A stretch of 35,941 nucleotides of DNA from JBCDCP01 sp039181495 (GCA_039181495.1 JBCDCP010000010.1:1-35941); one strand, 5' to 3'; positions 1 through 9,120 are shown, counted from the first letter of the stretch. Numbers and translations are program-made. The notes: generated from the sequence alone by a model not told the origin.

Positions 1-156
1 GAAGAAATGGATCGTTGCGTAGCCTACAAGAGCGTCTGGAACAGCGACGGGGCCAGACGATTTCTGACGTCGGATGGATATTGGAAGCAATTTGCTGACG
101 GGTCTGTTTTCTTCGATTTTCGCGAACCACCGGATAAGCCGGAGCGCAAGCCTTAG
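1..156 (+). CDS. 3' end of an unrecognised gene (partial)
   Basis: Frame 1 is open from the window edge for 51 codons and stops at TAG 154-156. The translation has ordinary protein character, with a tryptophan- and phenylalanine-rich stretch (SDGYWKQFADGSVFFDF) followed by a charged proline-rich end (REPPDKPERKP). No start codon is needed because the gene would begin outside the window. I do not recognise a family. An overlapping frame starting at ATG 74 is also open for 66 codons, but its translation looks less protein-like. The call rests only on openness and composition, so it is tentative. Confidence 0.4.
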   Translation, partial: EEMDRCVAYKSVWNSDGARRFLTSDGYWKQFADGSVFFDFREPPDKPERKP

Positions 157-831
157 AGAGCTTCAAAGAGCCTTCGAACAACGTCCACCGGGCGGTTGTA
201 ACAGCAAATGCCACTCCAGCGGGCGTTGGCCGATTGCAGGTCGGTATTTGCAATCAACCGTCCTTGGCCGCTGACCTTCTTTCGTCCGAGAACACCTAAG
301 CCAGCACCAACCAAGCAATCCCAAATCCATCGACGTTCAGTTATTCTGAGACACCGACCAAAATAGGAACAAACGCCATTTGCTGATTCGTTTCAGTCCT
401 GTTCGCGTCCTGATCCAGCTGTTAACGGGATGATCATCACGCCGGCTAAATCGCGTTAACGCGGATCACCTGTGAACGAGAATCTCCGTGCTCAAACATC
501 CCGAGGAATCGGTTTCGATTCCCACAGGACCCAACATCTGGTGGTGAACGGAGTCCGAACACTTTCGGAGTCAGCGATTCGGGCGCGGTTTGTTCCAGAC
601 TCGTTCCCACTGAGTCATTCTTGCTGACGTAGCGTTAATCACACATCACTACCGCTCCGTTCTGGCACAGATCCGCCGGGGCCTGCCGCTCAAGGGTAGG
701 CAATGTGCCCCCCTGCATTAACGTTTCGCCTTTACCCGACCTATATGGCGTGCCAGATCACAACGGTCAGCGATTGGCGGTCACGCTAAGACGATTGGCG
801 AGAGACGTGATACGTGGCGCCCAGGTCGACC
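157..831. other. Intergenic region without a recognisable gene
   Basis: About 675 bases between the partial first gene and the helicase. No frame gives a family I recognise. It holds a 12-base perfect palindrome CGCGTTAACGCG at 452-463 and a 7-bp inverted repeat GGAATCG/CGATTCC at 505-522 with a 4-base loop. The heptamer CGGAGTC also occurs twice about 17 bases apart near 549-572. No convincing promoter or terminator was identified. Confidence 0.5.
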
Positions 832-3800
832 ATGCTCACCACCCCGAAGTCCGAAAAAAGGCAAACGACGTTGCCGCGCGAGATGCGCGGAAGTGGCGTC
901 ACCGCAGTTCTCGGGCCGACTAACACTGGCAAGACATTTTATGCCATTGAGCGAATGGTGGCCCATTCAAGCGGTCTGATAGGCCTGCCACTGCGGCTGC
1001 TCGCACGCGAAGTGTATGAGAAAGTCGCGGCAAGGGTCGGCGCCGACAAGACTGCCCTGATCACCGGCGAAGAACGTATCCGCCCGCCCGACGCGCGTTA
1101 TTGGGTAGCGACGGTTGAAGCCATGCCGCGCGATCTTGATGTGTCGTTCCTGGCCATAGACGAGGTCCAGCTCGCCGCCGATCTGGAACGCGGACACGTC
1201 TTCACCGACCGGATACTCAATTTGCGCGGTCGCGACGAAACGCTCCTTCTTGGCGCTCAGTCGATGCATCCGATCCTCGATCGGCTCATCCCCGGACTCA
1301 GCTTTATGGAACGGCCCAGACTGTCCCATCTCGCCTATGCCGGATCAAAGAAGATCACCCGTCTGCCGCACCGTTCGGCAATCGTCGCATTTGCAGCGGA
1401 AGACGTTTACACGATTGCCGAACTTATCCGCCGCCAGCGTGGCGGGGCTGCGGTCGTGCTGGGTGCGTTGTCGCCGCGAACCCGCAACGCCCAGGTCGAA
1501 CTCTACCAGTCCGGCGAGGTTGACTTTCTGGTCGCCACCGACGCCATCGGGATGGGGCTCAATCTAGACGTCGATCACGTGGCCTTTGCTGGCAGCCGGA
1601 AGTTCGACGGGTTTCAATTCCGCCATCTCAACCTCGCCGAGATGGGTCAAATCGCTGGTCGGGCCGGGCGACATTTGCGGGATGGGACATTCGGCGTCAC
1701 CGGTCGTGTCAATCCGCTGGATGAGGAAACCGTCAAGCGGCTTGAGGCTCACAACTACCCTGCCGTCCAGGTGCTGCAGTGGCGCAACCGCGAGCTGGAC
1801 TTCAGTTCGCTCAACGACCTCCGCGCCTCGCTGGCCCAGATCCCTGATGAGCCCGGTCTAACCCGTGCGCCCGATGGGGAGGACATCGCGGTAGTCGATA
1901 TCGCACGCCGCGATCCCGAAATCCGTGATCTTGCCAAGACCAGGGATGCAATCGAAAGGCTGTGGGACGTGAGCCTGCTGCCGGACTATCGAAAAATCGC
2001 ACCGGCCCAGCACGCTGACCTTGTACTGACGCTGTACCGCTTTCTCACACGCGAAGGACACATTCCAGAGGACTGGATTGCCGCTCAGATCCGCGTTTGC
2101 GATCGGACGGATGGTGACATTGATGCACTGTCTGCTCGCATTGCGCATATCCGCACTTGGACCTTTGTCGCCAATCGTCCGGACTGGCTTGCTGACCCTG
2201 TCGCATGGCAGGAACAGACGCGGGCACTTGAAGACAGGCTGTCAGACGCATTACACGAACGCCTGACACAACGGTTCGTTGATCGACGCACCAGCCAACT
2301 CGCCCGCCGCCTTAGGGAGAAGACTATCTTGGACGCCAAGATCGAAGATTCAGGTGCAGTGACGGTGGAAGGCCACCATGTCGGCACGCTGACCGGATTC
2401 CGCTTCGCGCCCGACACGGCAACCGATCCCAACGAGGCAAAAGCCCTGTCGGCAGCGGCGGCAAAGGTGCTGCCGGGCGAAATTCAACGCCGGGCCGACT
2501 TGGTCTGTGCCGCCACGACAGAGGCGTTCTCCCTGAATGGCAACCTTGAGATCATCTGGCGTGAGGCGCCCATCGCCAGACTGATTGCAGGCAAGGACTG
2601 GTTGTCGCCGCAACTCTCGGTTCTTGCTGACGACACAATGACCGAGCCTGCACGCGCAAATGTCGAGAACCGTCTTGGCAAATTCGTAGCCTACACGCTT
2701 GAGGAGCAGCTCAAGCCACTCTTTGATCTGCGTGCCGACGAAAGCCTACCCGCCTCAGCGCGTGGCGTCGCCTTTCGCATTGTTGAGGGGCTCGGCATCC
2801 TCGAGCGAGCCCCCGTCGCCAGTGAAATCAAGGCGCTCGGGCAGGATGACCGGGCATTGATGCGCAAACACGGTGTGCGTTTCGGTGCGTTCCATATCTT
2901 CGTGCCCGCTCTGTTGAAGCCGGCGCCAAGGCTACTGGCTGCGCAGCTCTGGGCACTTGAGGGCGGCGGAGCGACTGGCACCTCACCGTTGGAGCTGCGC
3001 GATGAACATGTGCCCAAGCTGGTCGCAAGTGGACGCACATCCGTCGATCGCGATCCCGCAATTCCAGAGGACGTCTATCGCGCTCTTGGTTTCAAGGTGG
3101 TCGGCAAGCGGGCTGTCCGGCTCGATATTCTTGAGCGCGTTGGCGATGTCATCCGTGGCTACATGGGCTGGCGGCCTTTGGCCGAAACGCCCAAGCCTGA
3201 GGGCGCGGTGGATGGGACGTGCTTCATTGTTACGCCGGAACTGACCTCGCTGCTGGGATCCAGCTTCGACGAGGTTGCCGCGATCCTGCAGGCACTTGGC
3301 TTCCGCAAGGAAACACGGCCGGCACCACAGCAGGAGACAACGACGGACGCAACACCGGACCTGAGCAATGAAACCGGCATTGCGGAAGAGGCTGAAAGCG
3401 CATCTGCCGATAGCACCAGTTCGATGCCCATTGATGCGGCGCCATCAGAAACCGGTGCCGATTCATCGGGTTCGCAGCCATCGGAACCGGCAGGTATCGA
3501 AGATACGGTAGCCCCAGTGCCAGAACCGGTCGACGAAGATGCTGGCAGCAGCGCTATCTCGGTTGATGCCAGTGCGGCAGAATCGACGACGCAGGATACA
3601 GCACCGTCCGATAGTTCGGCTGCTGGTGCCACAACACCGCCGGATGGTTCGGCTTCGGCCGAAACACCAACAACAGTCGAAGTCTGGCGTCCGGGACGCC
3701 CGGGTGGGCGCGACCAGCGGTCCGGTGACCGCAATCGGAATCGCCGTCGCGATCGAGATGGCAAGTCGGCCACCGCAACGGAAGGAAAGCGCAGCGCGGG

Positions 3801-3969
3801 CAAAGGACAGAACAAGGGCAAGAAAAGACAGGCCGGCAAGGGTAATTCCGAGCAACCGCGACAATGGTCTGGCGGTCCGGCCAAGGGCAAGAGCAAGCAG
3901 ATCGATCCGGATTCGCCGTTCGCGCAGCTGGCCGACCTCAAGAAATCGCTTGAGCAGGGATCGTCTTGA
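832..3969 (+). CDS. SUV3-type ATP-dependent RNA helicase with disordered tail
   Basis: A superfamily 2 helicase of the kind related to mitochondrial SUV3, widespread in alphaproteobacteria and expected to unwind RNA. About 1045 residues from ATG 832. Walker A (GPTNTGKT) lies near residues 28-35 and the DEVQ Walker B box near 110-113. The C-terminal helicase motifs include ATDAIGMGLNLD and QIAGRAGR. From about residue 830 the chain becomes low-complexity: first acidic and Ser/Ala/Thr/Pro-rich, then a basic Arg/Gly/Lys stretch, ending in a short ordered-looking segment (DSPFAQLADLKKSLEQ). ATG 832 has an AGG six bases upstream; an in-frame GTG at 814 is the alternative start. The stop overlaps the start of the next gene (TTGA), so the two are probably co-translated. 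The exact RNA substrate is not shown by the sequence. Confidence 0.9.
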   Translation: MLTTPKSEKRQTTLPREMRGSGVTAVLGPTNTGKTFYAIERMVAHSSGLIGLPLRLLAREVYEKVAARVGADKTALITGEERIRPPDARYWVATVEAMPRDLDVSFLAIDEVQLAADLERGHVFTDRILNLRGRDETLLLGAQSMHPILDRLIPGLSFMERPRLSHLAYAGSKKITRLPHRSAIVAFAAEDVYTIAELIRRQRGGAAVVLGALSPRTRNAQVELYQSGEVDFLVATDAIGMGLNLDVDHVAFAGSRKFDGFQFRHLNLAEMGQIAGRAGRHLRDGTFGVTGRVNPLDEETVKRLEAHNYPAVQVLQWRNRELDFSSLNDLRASLAQIPDEPGLTRAPDGEDIAVVDIARRDPEIRDLAKTRDAIERLWDVSLLPDYRKIAPAQHADLVLTLYRFLTREGHIPEDWIAAQIRVCDRTDGDIDALSARIAHIRTWTFVANRPDWLADPVAWQEQTRALEDRLSDALHERLTQRFVDRRTSQLARRLREKTILDAKIEDSGAVTVEGHHVGTLTGFRFAPDTATDPNEAKALSAAAAKVLPGEIQRRADLVCAATTEAFSLNGNLEIIWREAPIARLIAGKDWLSPQLSVLADDTMTEPARANVENRLGKFVAYTLEEQLKPLFDLRADESLPASARGVAFRIVEGLGILERAPVASEIKALGQDDRALMRKHGVRFGAFHIFVPALLKPAPRLLAAQLWALEGGGATGTSPLELRDEHVPKLVASGRTSVDRDPAIPEDVYRALGFKVVGKRAVRLDILERVGDVIRGYMGWRPLAETPKPEGAVDGTCFIVTPELTSLLGSSFDEVAAILQALGFRKETRPAPQQETTTDATPDLSNETGIAEEAESASADSTSSMPIDAAPSETGADSSGSQPSEPAGIEDTVAPVPEPVDEDAGSSAISVDASAAESTTQDTAPSDSSAAGATTPPDGSASAETPTTVEVWRPGRPGGRDQRSGDRNRNRRRDRDGKSATATEGKRSAGKGQNKGKKRQAGKGNSEQPRQWSGGPAKGKSKQIDPDSPFAQLADLKKSLEQGSS

Positions 3970-4337
3970 CCCCCACGCCTTCTCTGAGAATCGACAAGTG
4001 GCTCTGGCACGCGCGCTTCGTGCGCTCGCGCAGCAGAGCCGCGACACTGATTGCCGAGGGCGGCGTGCGGCTCAATCGCCAGCAGGTGGCGAAGCCTTCG
4101 GCACCGGTTGCACCGGGTGATCTGATCACAGTGATCATCGGAAATAGAGTTCGCGCCATTGAAGTGTTGGAACTCGGATCAAGGCGCGGGCCATCGACAG
4201 AGGCGCTCTGCTTATACCGTGACCTCAGTCCCAGAAACGATGTGTTGGCAAAAACCAGCTGCGGCAGCGACCATCAAGCGGACCCTGGGCCGCAGGACCA
4301 ACATCAAGCGACGGACCGACGCAGTGTCCCGCACTAG
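3966..4337 (+). CDS. S4-domain RNA-binding protein (Hsp15/HslR-like)
   Basis: A 123-residue protein with an S4 RNA-binding fold at residues 7 to about 66: RIDKWLWHARFVRSRSRA, then a conserved Gly-Gly-x-Val-x-Leu-Asn turn and a GDLI segment. In E. coli, the related Hsp15 binds stalled 50S subunits carrying nascent chains, which suggests a ribosome-rescue or rRNA-binding role. The start is TTG 3966, overlapping the helicase TGA by four bases (TTGA); an RNA helicase and an RNA-binding protein are thus translationally linked. The C-terminal third is rich in Gln, Asp and His and not obviously conserved. The family call is firm; the precise role is inferred from Hsp15. Confidence 0.85.
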   Translation: MTPTPSLRIDKWLWHARFVRSRSRAATLIAEGGVRLNRQQVAKPSAPVAPGDLITVIIGNRVRAIEVLELGSRRGPSTEALCLYRDLSPRNDVLAKTSCGSDHQADPGPQDQHQATDRRSVPH

Positions 4338-4448
4338 ACTTTTTCCGCATGCGCCAGGTTCGAATATGAGACTAAAAATTCAAAACCGGCCCAGCAGAGG
4401 GGCCGTTCAGTTCTGGCTGTCGGGGTTAAGTCGAGGAATGAGCCGCCG

Positions 4449-4787
4449 ATGACCTATGTGGTGACCGACAACTGCATCAAGTGCAAATACACCGACTGCG
4501 TCGAAGTCTGTCCCGTCGACTGTTTTTATGAGGGCGAGAACATGCTCGTCATTCACCCGGACGAGTGTATTGACTGCGGTGTATGCGAACCTGAATGCCC
4601 AGCCGACGCCATCAGGCCGGACACGGAACCTGATTTGGAGCACTGGCTTAAGGTCAATAATGAGTATTCAACCCAGTGGCCCAACATCACACAGCAGAAG
4701 GAACATCCTGGCGATGCGGCCGAGTATGACGGGATGGCCGACAAATTCGACAAGTTCTTCTCGCCCAATCCCGGCGAAGGCGATTGA
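4449..4787 (+). CDS. fdxA: 7Fe ferredoxin FdxA
   Basis: A 112-residue soluble electron carrier with one [3Fe-4S] and one [4Fe-4S] cluster. The cysteines fit the Azotobacter ferredoxin I pattern: C9, C17 and C50 for the 3Fe cluster, and C21, C40, C43 and C46 for the 4Fe cluster. Two extra cysteines, C12 and C25, are also usual in the family. The acidic C-terminal half (LEHWLKVNNEYSTQWPNIT) is typical of the long FdxA form. ATG 4449 is preceded by GAGGAA. It sits 111 bases after the S4 gene and upstream of carD, an order common in alphaproteobacteria. The physiological electron partner cannot be read from this window. Confidence 0.95.
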   Translation: MTYVVTDNCIKCKYTDCVEVCPVDCFYEGENMLVIHPDECIDCGVCEPECPADAIRPDTEPDLEHWLKVNNEYSTQWPNITQQKEHPGDAAEYDGMADKFDKFFSPNPGEGD

Positions 4788-4801
4788 TCACTGAGATGCT
4801 C

Positions 4802-4822
4802 AAGCGACTCTGCAGGTCGCTT
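4802..4822 (+). terminator. Possible fdxA transcript-end hairpin
   Basis: AAGCGAC (4802-4808) and GTCGCTT (4816-4822) form a perfect 7-bp stem with a 7-base loop, starting 15 bases after the fdxA stop. No T-run follows, so it may be an RNA-stabilising or Rho-assisted 3' end rather than a classical intrinsic terminator. Confidence 0.35.
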
Positions 4823-5422
4823 CAAAACCGGCTCAATTGCGCCGCGATACGGGCTCGTTTCGTTAACCCTAATCTCCGCCAAACCGGCAAAGCCTTTATT
4901 TTTCATACAGTTTGTGCTATTTATAATTATTAACGTCGGCAAAAACGACTTTCTTTCAGAACAGTTAGGCAGAGCTGCGTCGCTGGAACGCTAGAGCCTG
5001 TCTGACCCTTTGCAAGAGGAGCTTGCGGTCGTCTCGGCCGCTATCGGGGGCCCAAGCCAAATCGAGAGCGGGTCTTATGGTCCGCTTTTGTCGTTGGAGC
5101 GGTATCTGTCATCGACGGCACCTATTTGGCACCACCGGCCAGAACACCGGTACAGCACGATCAATGCGGCGGCCATGGCAGCAGTTCATAGACGCCCGCA
5201 GTGTTGCACGGCGCGGGATTTGTTCCAGCGCTACGGCGCGAGACTTGTTTGGAAAGATGGCATCGATGGGGCAACCCTCGCTTGCCGATGAACGTACAGA
5301 TCACCATTTGCCGAGAAACAGGCACCCGGTGATCAAATTTGGAAACAGCACGTATGCCCTACGGGTGATGCGGCGACTGACAGCTAAGCAGCAATCTGGG
5401 TGATCAAACTCTGGGAGATCGC
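4823..5422. other. Long leader/intergenic region upstream of carD
   Basis: About 600 bases without a recognisable gene. An AT-rich patch around 4891-4931 contains TATAAT (4922-4927) with a poor -35 (TTTTCA, 4900-4905), a possible promoter. The part from about 5000 to 5400 has coding-like GC content, with open frames of 93 codons (TTG 5010) and 126 codons (ATG 5023), but neither translation resembles a known family. The decamer GGTGATCAAA occurs at 5328-5337 and again at 5399-5408, immediately before the carD ribosome binding site. Confidence 0.5.
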
Positions 5423-6007
5423 ATGACCACCAAGTCCAAGAAGAACAAGACGACACGCGAAGGTTTCAGCACGGGCGAATACATCGTCTATCCCGCCCAT
5501 GGTGTCGGGCACATCGTCGCGATCGAAGAGCAGGAGATCGCCGGTGCGAAGCTGGAACTGTTCGTCGTCACCTTTGAAAAGGACAAGATGACCTTGCGGG
5601 TGCCGACATCGAAGGCCGAAAGCGTTGGCATGCGCAAGCTGGCGAGCGACGATGTTGTCGCCAAGGCAATGAAGATCCTGACCGGGCGGGCACGGATCAA
5701 ACGGACGATGTGGAGCCGCCGCGCTCAGGAGTATGAAGCCAAGATTAACTCCGGTGATTTGATTTCCATCGCTGAAGTTGTTCGCGACCTGTACCGGTCG
5801 GAAGCACAGCCGGAGCAGTCATACTCCGAACGTCAGCTCTACGAGTCAGCGCTTGATCGCATGGCGCGTGAAGTGGCGGCAGTCGGCGACATGACTGAGA
5901 CTGAGGGCATTCGCGAGATCGAAAAACAGCTCGCCAAGAGCCCGCGCCGTGGCGCACAGACGGACGCCGAAAATGATGACACGGACGCCTCCGAGGCAGC
6001 CGCGTAA
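5423..6007 (+). CDS. carD: CarD-family transcriptional regulator
   Basis: A 194-residue RNA polymerase-binding regulator. CarD/CdnL proteins bind the polymerase beta subunit and stabilise open promoter complexes, notably at rRNA promoters. The N-terminal CarD/TRCF-like RNA polymerase interaction domain spans about residues 15-75 (FSTGEYIVYPAHGVGHIVAI and onward). A helical DNA-contacting region with RARIKRTMWSRRAQEYEAKI follows around 90-110. The last 25 residues are acidic and Ala-rich and probably disordered. ATG 5423 has GGGAG seven bases upstream. The gene ends in a strong intrinsic terminator, so it is the last gene of its transcript. Confidence 0.95.
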   Translation: MTTKSKKNKTTREGFSTGEYIVYPAHGVGHIVAIEEQEIAGAKLELFVVTFEKDKMTLRVPTSKAESVGMRKLASDDVVAKAMKILTGRARIKRTMWSRRAQEYEAKINSGDLISIAEVVRDLYRSEAQPEQSYSERQLYESALDRMAREVAAVGDMTETEGIREIEKQLAKSPRRGAQTDAENDDTDASEAAA

Positions 6008-6042
6008 CGAACAAGTGAACAGTCAAATGCTGACTGCAAGAA

Positions 6043-6067
6043 CCCCGGCCCTGCGCCGGGGTTTTTT
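6043..6067 (+). terminator. Intrinsic terminator after carD
   Basis: CCCCGGC (6043-6049) pairs perfectly with GCCGGGG (6055-6061) around a 5-base loop and is followed by six T (6062-6067). It starts 36 bases after the carD stop codon. Confidence 0.92.
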
Positions 6068-6218
6068 GTGGCCGGTTTCGTCCCAAAGAGCTGGATTCGA
6101 CCAACAGCCCAGCAGATCTGTCAGATCAAGCAGGGCACGGCCCGCCCCCGGTATGATCCGCCGATAAAGAAAATCCGTAGAGACACTGAGCAACAGGTGT
6201 GGTTACGGAGATCGAGCA

Positions 6219-7091
6219 ATGGCTCAACAAATCGACCCGCGCCGCAAATTTGTGCGCGCAGCCATGAAGGCGCCTTATCTGGAGCGCGAAGAAGAACACC
6301 AGCTCGCTCTACGCTGGCGCGACAATGGCGACGATGCAGCACTGCATAAGTTGACCACCGCTCACATGCGTCTCGTCATTGCAATTGCCGCCAAGTTTCG
6401 GCACTTCGGGCTGCCGATGGGTGATCTCATCCAGGAAGGCCACGTCGGATTGCTTGAAGCGGCCGCGCGGTTTGACCCGGATCGTGAAGTGCGCTTTTCA
6501 ACCTATGCCACCTGGTGGATCCGCGCCTCGATCCAGGATTACATCCTGCGCAATTGGTCGATTGTGCGCGGCGGCACCAGCTCCAGCCAGAAAGCCCTGT
6601 TCTTCAACCTCCGGCGCCTGCGGGCGAGGCTAAACGGTAGTCCTCAAGACCGTTCACTCGGCGAAGTGCATTCCGAGATCGCCAAGGCGATTGGTGTGTC
6701 CCTGAATGACGTGGCTGTCATGGACTCACGTTTGTCGGCACCGGACACGTCTTTAAACGCGCCGGTAATAGAGAGCGATAGCGGAAACACCGCTGAACGG
6801 CAGGACTTTCTCGTGTCCGACGCACCGCTCCCCGACGAAACCGTCGGTGACATCATCGACGAAGAACGTCGGCGTGACTGGCTGCACAGGGCCATGGGTG
6901 TGCTCAACGAGCGTGAACTTCATATCGTTCAGACTCGCCGTCTGAGCGAAGATGGCGTCACCCTCGAAGCTCTCGGTACCAGCCTTGGCATCTCCAAGGA
7001 ACGCGTCCGTCAGATTGAAAGTCGCGCACTGGAGAAGCTGCGCGTAGCACTGCTCAAGGACGTGCCAAACGGCAGTGCCGTGATGGTCTGA
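6219..7091 (+). CDS. RpoH-family (sigma-32 type) RNA polymerase sigma factor
   Basis: A 290-residue group 3 sigma factor of the heat-shock class. Region 2 lies at about residues 45-115, with GDLIQEGHVGLLEAAARF and the -10 reading helix around RFSTYATWWIRASIQDYI. It is followed by an RpoH-box-like segment (SQKALFFNLRRLRARL, 123-138). Region 4 is near 235-280 with the helix-turn-helix LGISKERVRQIESRALEKL. ATG 6219 has GGAG eight bases upstream. Many alphaproteobacteria carry two or more rpoH genes; this one stands alone beside carD rather than among chaperones. Its sequence fits the RpoH2 branch, which responds to photo-oxidative stress in some relatives, but that sub-assignment is inference. 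Confidence 0.9.
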   Translation: MAQQIDPRRKFVRAAMKAPYLEREEEHQLALRWRDNGDDAALHKLTTAHMRLVIAIAAKFRHFGLPMGDLIQEGHVGLLEAAARFDPDREVRFSTYATWWIRASIQDYILRNWSIVRGGTSSSQKALFFNLRRLRARLNGSPQDRSLGEVHSEIAKAIGVSLNDVAVMDSRLSAPDTSLNAPVIESDSGNTAERQDFLVSDAPLPDETVGDIIDEERRRDWLHRAMGVLNERELHIVQTRRLSEDGVTLEALGTSLGISKERVRQIESRALEKLRVALLKDVPNGSAVMV

Positions 7092-7108
7092 CGTCGGATC
7101 TGCGTTCT

Positions 7109-8623
7109 CTACTCAACAACGAGCTTGATCGAGTCTCCCGGCCGGAGTGTCTGGCCGGGACGCAAACCGTTGAGAGTCAAAAAGCGCTCAAGCTGACGAT
7201 CCCGGTAGGCCATGCGCTTCGAAAGCGATACGGCAGTGTCGCCTGGTGAGACGGTGCTGACTTGGAGACGAAGCGGCCGGTAAGTCCGAGCTTCTTCCGT
7301 GCTCACGAACCTAAAACTGCCAACAGTCGCCTGGAACGCTGAATTGTCGTTTTCCACCAAGGCTCGCGTCGCCATTATAAAGCGATAAACCGCGCGTTGC
7401 TCGCTGCGGATCAAAGCAATGCGGAAATACCAGCTTTCGGTACGGAACACACCGACTGCAGCTGGCTGGCCTGCAATCTGCACATCCTCGATGCTGATCA
7501 ATTCACCGCCCCGCACGGCGTTGCGCTCAAGATACCGTCGCAAGGGCGTGCGGCGCGATATTTCAATCCCATCGAACCGGACAATCGCACCGTTATCGGC
7601 GAACCCGACCACAGCGGTCGGTGTATTCATCAGCCCGTATTCTTCGGGCACAGAGAAGGTGACGCCAAGACTGGGATGCAAATAGGTCCGGCCGCGCACA
7701 AACCCTTCGCTGGGATCATCACCATACAGAATACCGTTGATCGCCTGAAGGTAGCGGGAGCTATTGAGAGAATCGCCAGCCCGACCGGTCACCTCGCGCA
7801 CATTCTGTTTGGCGGCCCGGATGCGTTCCGGCGTTGCCGGGTGAGTCGCCATCACGCTGCGTTCAGGGTCGTACTCCTGATTCAAAGTCCGTTTGCGCAG
7901 CGATGTATAGCGTTCCAGCGATGTCAGGAAATCGACGGCCGCCTGCGGCTCGTAACCGGCCTTGCCCATGATGCGGATGCCGATTGAATCCGCCTCGAGT
8001 TCCTGTTGCCTTGAGAACTGAGCAATCTGCTGCCGCGCAAAGCTCAACGCCTGCTGCCCTTCTTCCGGGCTGCGCGCCATATCCGCAATGACCTGACCAA
8101 CCACAGCGGCCGAGGCAACCTGTTGCTCGCGTTGGATCGCATGCCGTGCGTCGACATGTGCGATCTCATGGGCCAATACCGCCGCAAGTTCAGCTTCGTT
8201 GTTCGCAAGGGTCAATAGGCCGCGGGTGATGTAGAGGTAGCCGCCCGGCAGCGAAAACGCATTGATCATCGGCGAATTCAGCACCGTGAGACGATATCCG
8301 CCGGCACCGGAACCCGACTGTTCACCCACCGCCTGAAGCACGCCTGCGAGATAGCCATCAAGTCCGGGAGCGGTGTACACGCCGCCGAAGCTATCAACGA
8401 CCTTCGGGTGTTCACGCGCACCAATACGCGCTTCCTGTTCCTCGATCGCGAAGGGCGCGGCACCAGGTGACAGCGGCTCATAGTTGGCGCAAGAGGCAAC
8501 AAGAATCGCGATCACGCCCAGCACACCGCGCCTCAGCGCAGCACCTAGATAGCGCTTTCCCCGAACGACTGTGTCGGTGAGGCTCGCCTCAGGGAGTATG
8601 CGTCGAGAATGTCCGGCGCTCAC
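7109..8623 (-). CDS. M48-family metalloprotease lipoprotein (BepA/YfgC-like)
   Basis: A zinc peptidase expected in the periplasm, where BepA-type members degrade or assist misassembled outer-membrane proteins. The HEIAH zinc site is at residues 152-156 (504-residue form), with a downstream ELEADSIGIRIM segment supplying the third ligand. A lipobox-like LVASC places the lipidated cysteine at residue 45 after an unusually long basic N terminus. The C-terminal 45 residues (VSPGDTAVSLSKRMAYRD... to LRPGDSIKLVV) resemble a LysM peptidoglycan-binding domain. I chose GTG 8623 because GGAGGG lies six bases upstream; ATG 8650 would add nine residues. It converges on the sigma factor gene with 17 bases between stops. 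Confidence 0.88.
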   Translation of the reverse strand: MSAGHSRRILPEASLTDTVVRGKRYLGAALRRGVLGVIAILVASCANYEPLSPGAAPFAIEEQEARIGAREHPKVVDSFGGVYTAPGLDGYLAGVLQAVGEQSGSGAGGYRLTVLNSPMINAFSLPGGYLYITRGLLTLANNEAELAAVLAHEIAHVDARHAIQREQQVASAAVVGQVIADMARSPEEGQQALSFARQQIAQFSRQQELEADSIGIRIMGKAGYEPQAAVDFLTSLERYTSLRKRTLNQEYDPERSVMATHPATPERIRAAKQNVREVTGRAGDSLNSSRYLQAINGILYGDDPSEGFVRGRTYLHPSLGVTFSVPEEYGLMNTPTAVVGFADNGAIVRFDGIEISRRTPLRRYLERNAVRGGELISIEDVQIAGQPAAVGVFRTESWYFRIALIRSEQRAVYRFIMATRALVENDNSAFQATVGSFRFVSTEEARTYRPLRLQVSTVSPGDTAVSLSKRMAYRDRQLERFLTLNGLRPGQTLRPGDSIKLVVE

Positions 8624-9120
8624 CAAAAACCCTCCACCGAGTGCTGCCACTCGGCAGCCCGCAACTTGCGGCCGGCAATTTACCCGTCCGCGCTGGGCGC
8701 GGCTTTCTGGGGGTCCTCTGCGGTCCCCAGATGCCTAGACGCCGAAACTAGCGGCCACAACCTACGAAGACGTGAACGCGTTGCCGAATTGGTGCCACGT
8801 AAGGAACATTTCCTGTCCCGCGCACCATAGATCAATCACCCCGAAGCCTTAGCACGGCACCCAATCCGCGCACAGCCCGACGACCGGTAGTTTGCTGGGC
8901 TTTGCGGCAAAAGCCGGGCAGACATACCACGACCAACCCCCGCAACCCTCGCCGGAGCGCCACAATTGCATTATAAGCCGCGCGGAATCGACCAGAAACC
9001 GGTTGCGACCCTAACCAGCGCACATCCTCGCATGATCAAACAAAGTGCCTGGGTGCGCCAAAGAGCTGCCAGACATTGACCCTGATTTCGAATGAGCCTG
9101 TTTGGAGCAGGATCCGTTTC
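8624..9120. other. Divergent intergenic region between M48 and MscS genes
   Basis: About 500 bases separating two divergently transcribed genes, so promoters for both should lie here; I cannot assign them with confidence. A perfect inverted repeat TCTGGGG/CCCCAGA (8706-8731) has a 12-base spacer and no T-run. Short open frames exist on both strands but resemble nothing known. Confidence 0.45.

Noticed and set aside
505..525. Sequence resembling a tRNA T-arm (GGTTTCGATTCCC)
   Set aside because: The T-stem pairing fails at the first pair, and no acceptor or anticodon arms can be placed around it.
3159..4010. 283-codon minus-strand open frame opposite the helicase tail
   Set aside because: It mirrors the low-complexity GC-rich tail of the helicase, has no recognisable domain and spans the helicase/S4 junction; a composition artefact.
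5010..5403. Open frames of 93 and 126 codons upstream of carD
   Set aside because: Weak starts, no recognisable family and two mutually overlapping frames; kept only as a remark on the intergenic region.
8609..8830. 73-codon plus-strand open frame in the M48/MscS intergenic region
   Set aside because: Overlaps the start of the M48 gene, lacks a ribosome binding site and resembles nothing known.
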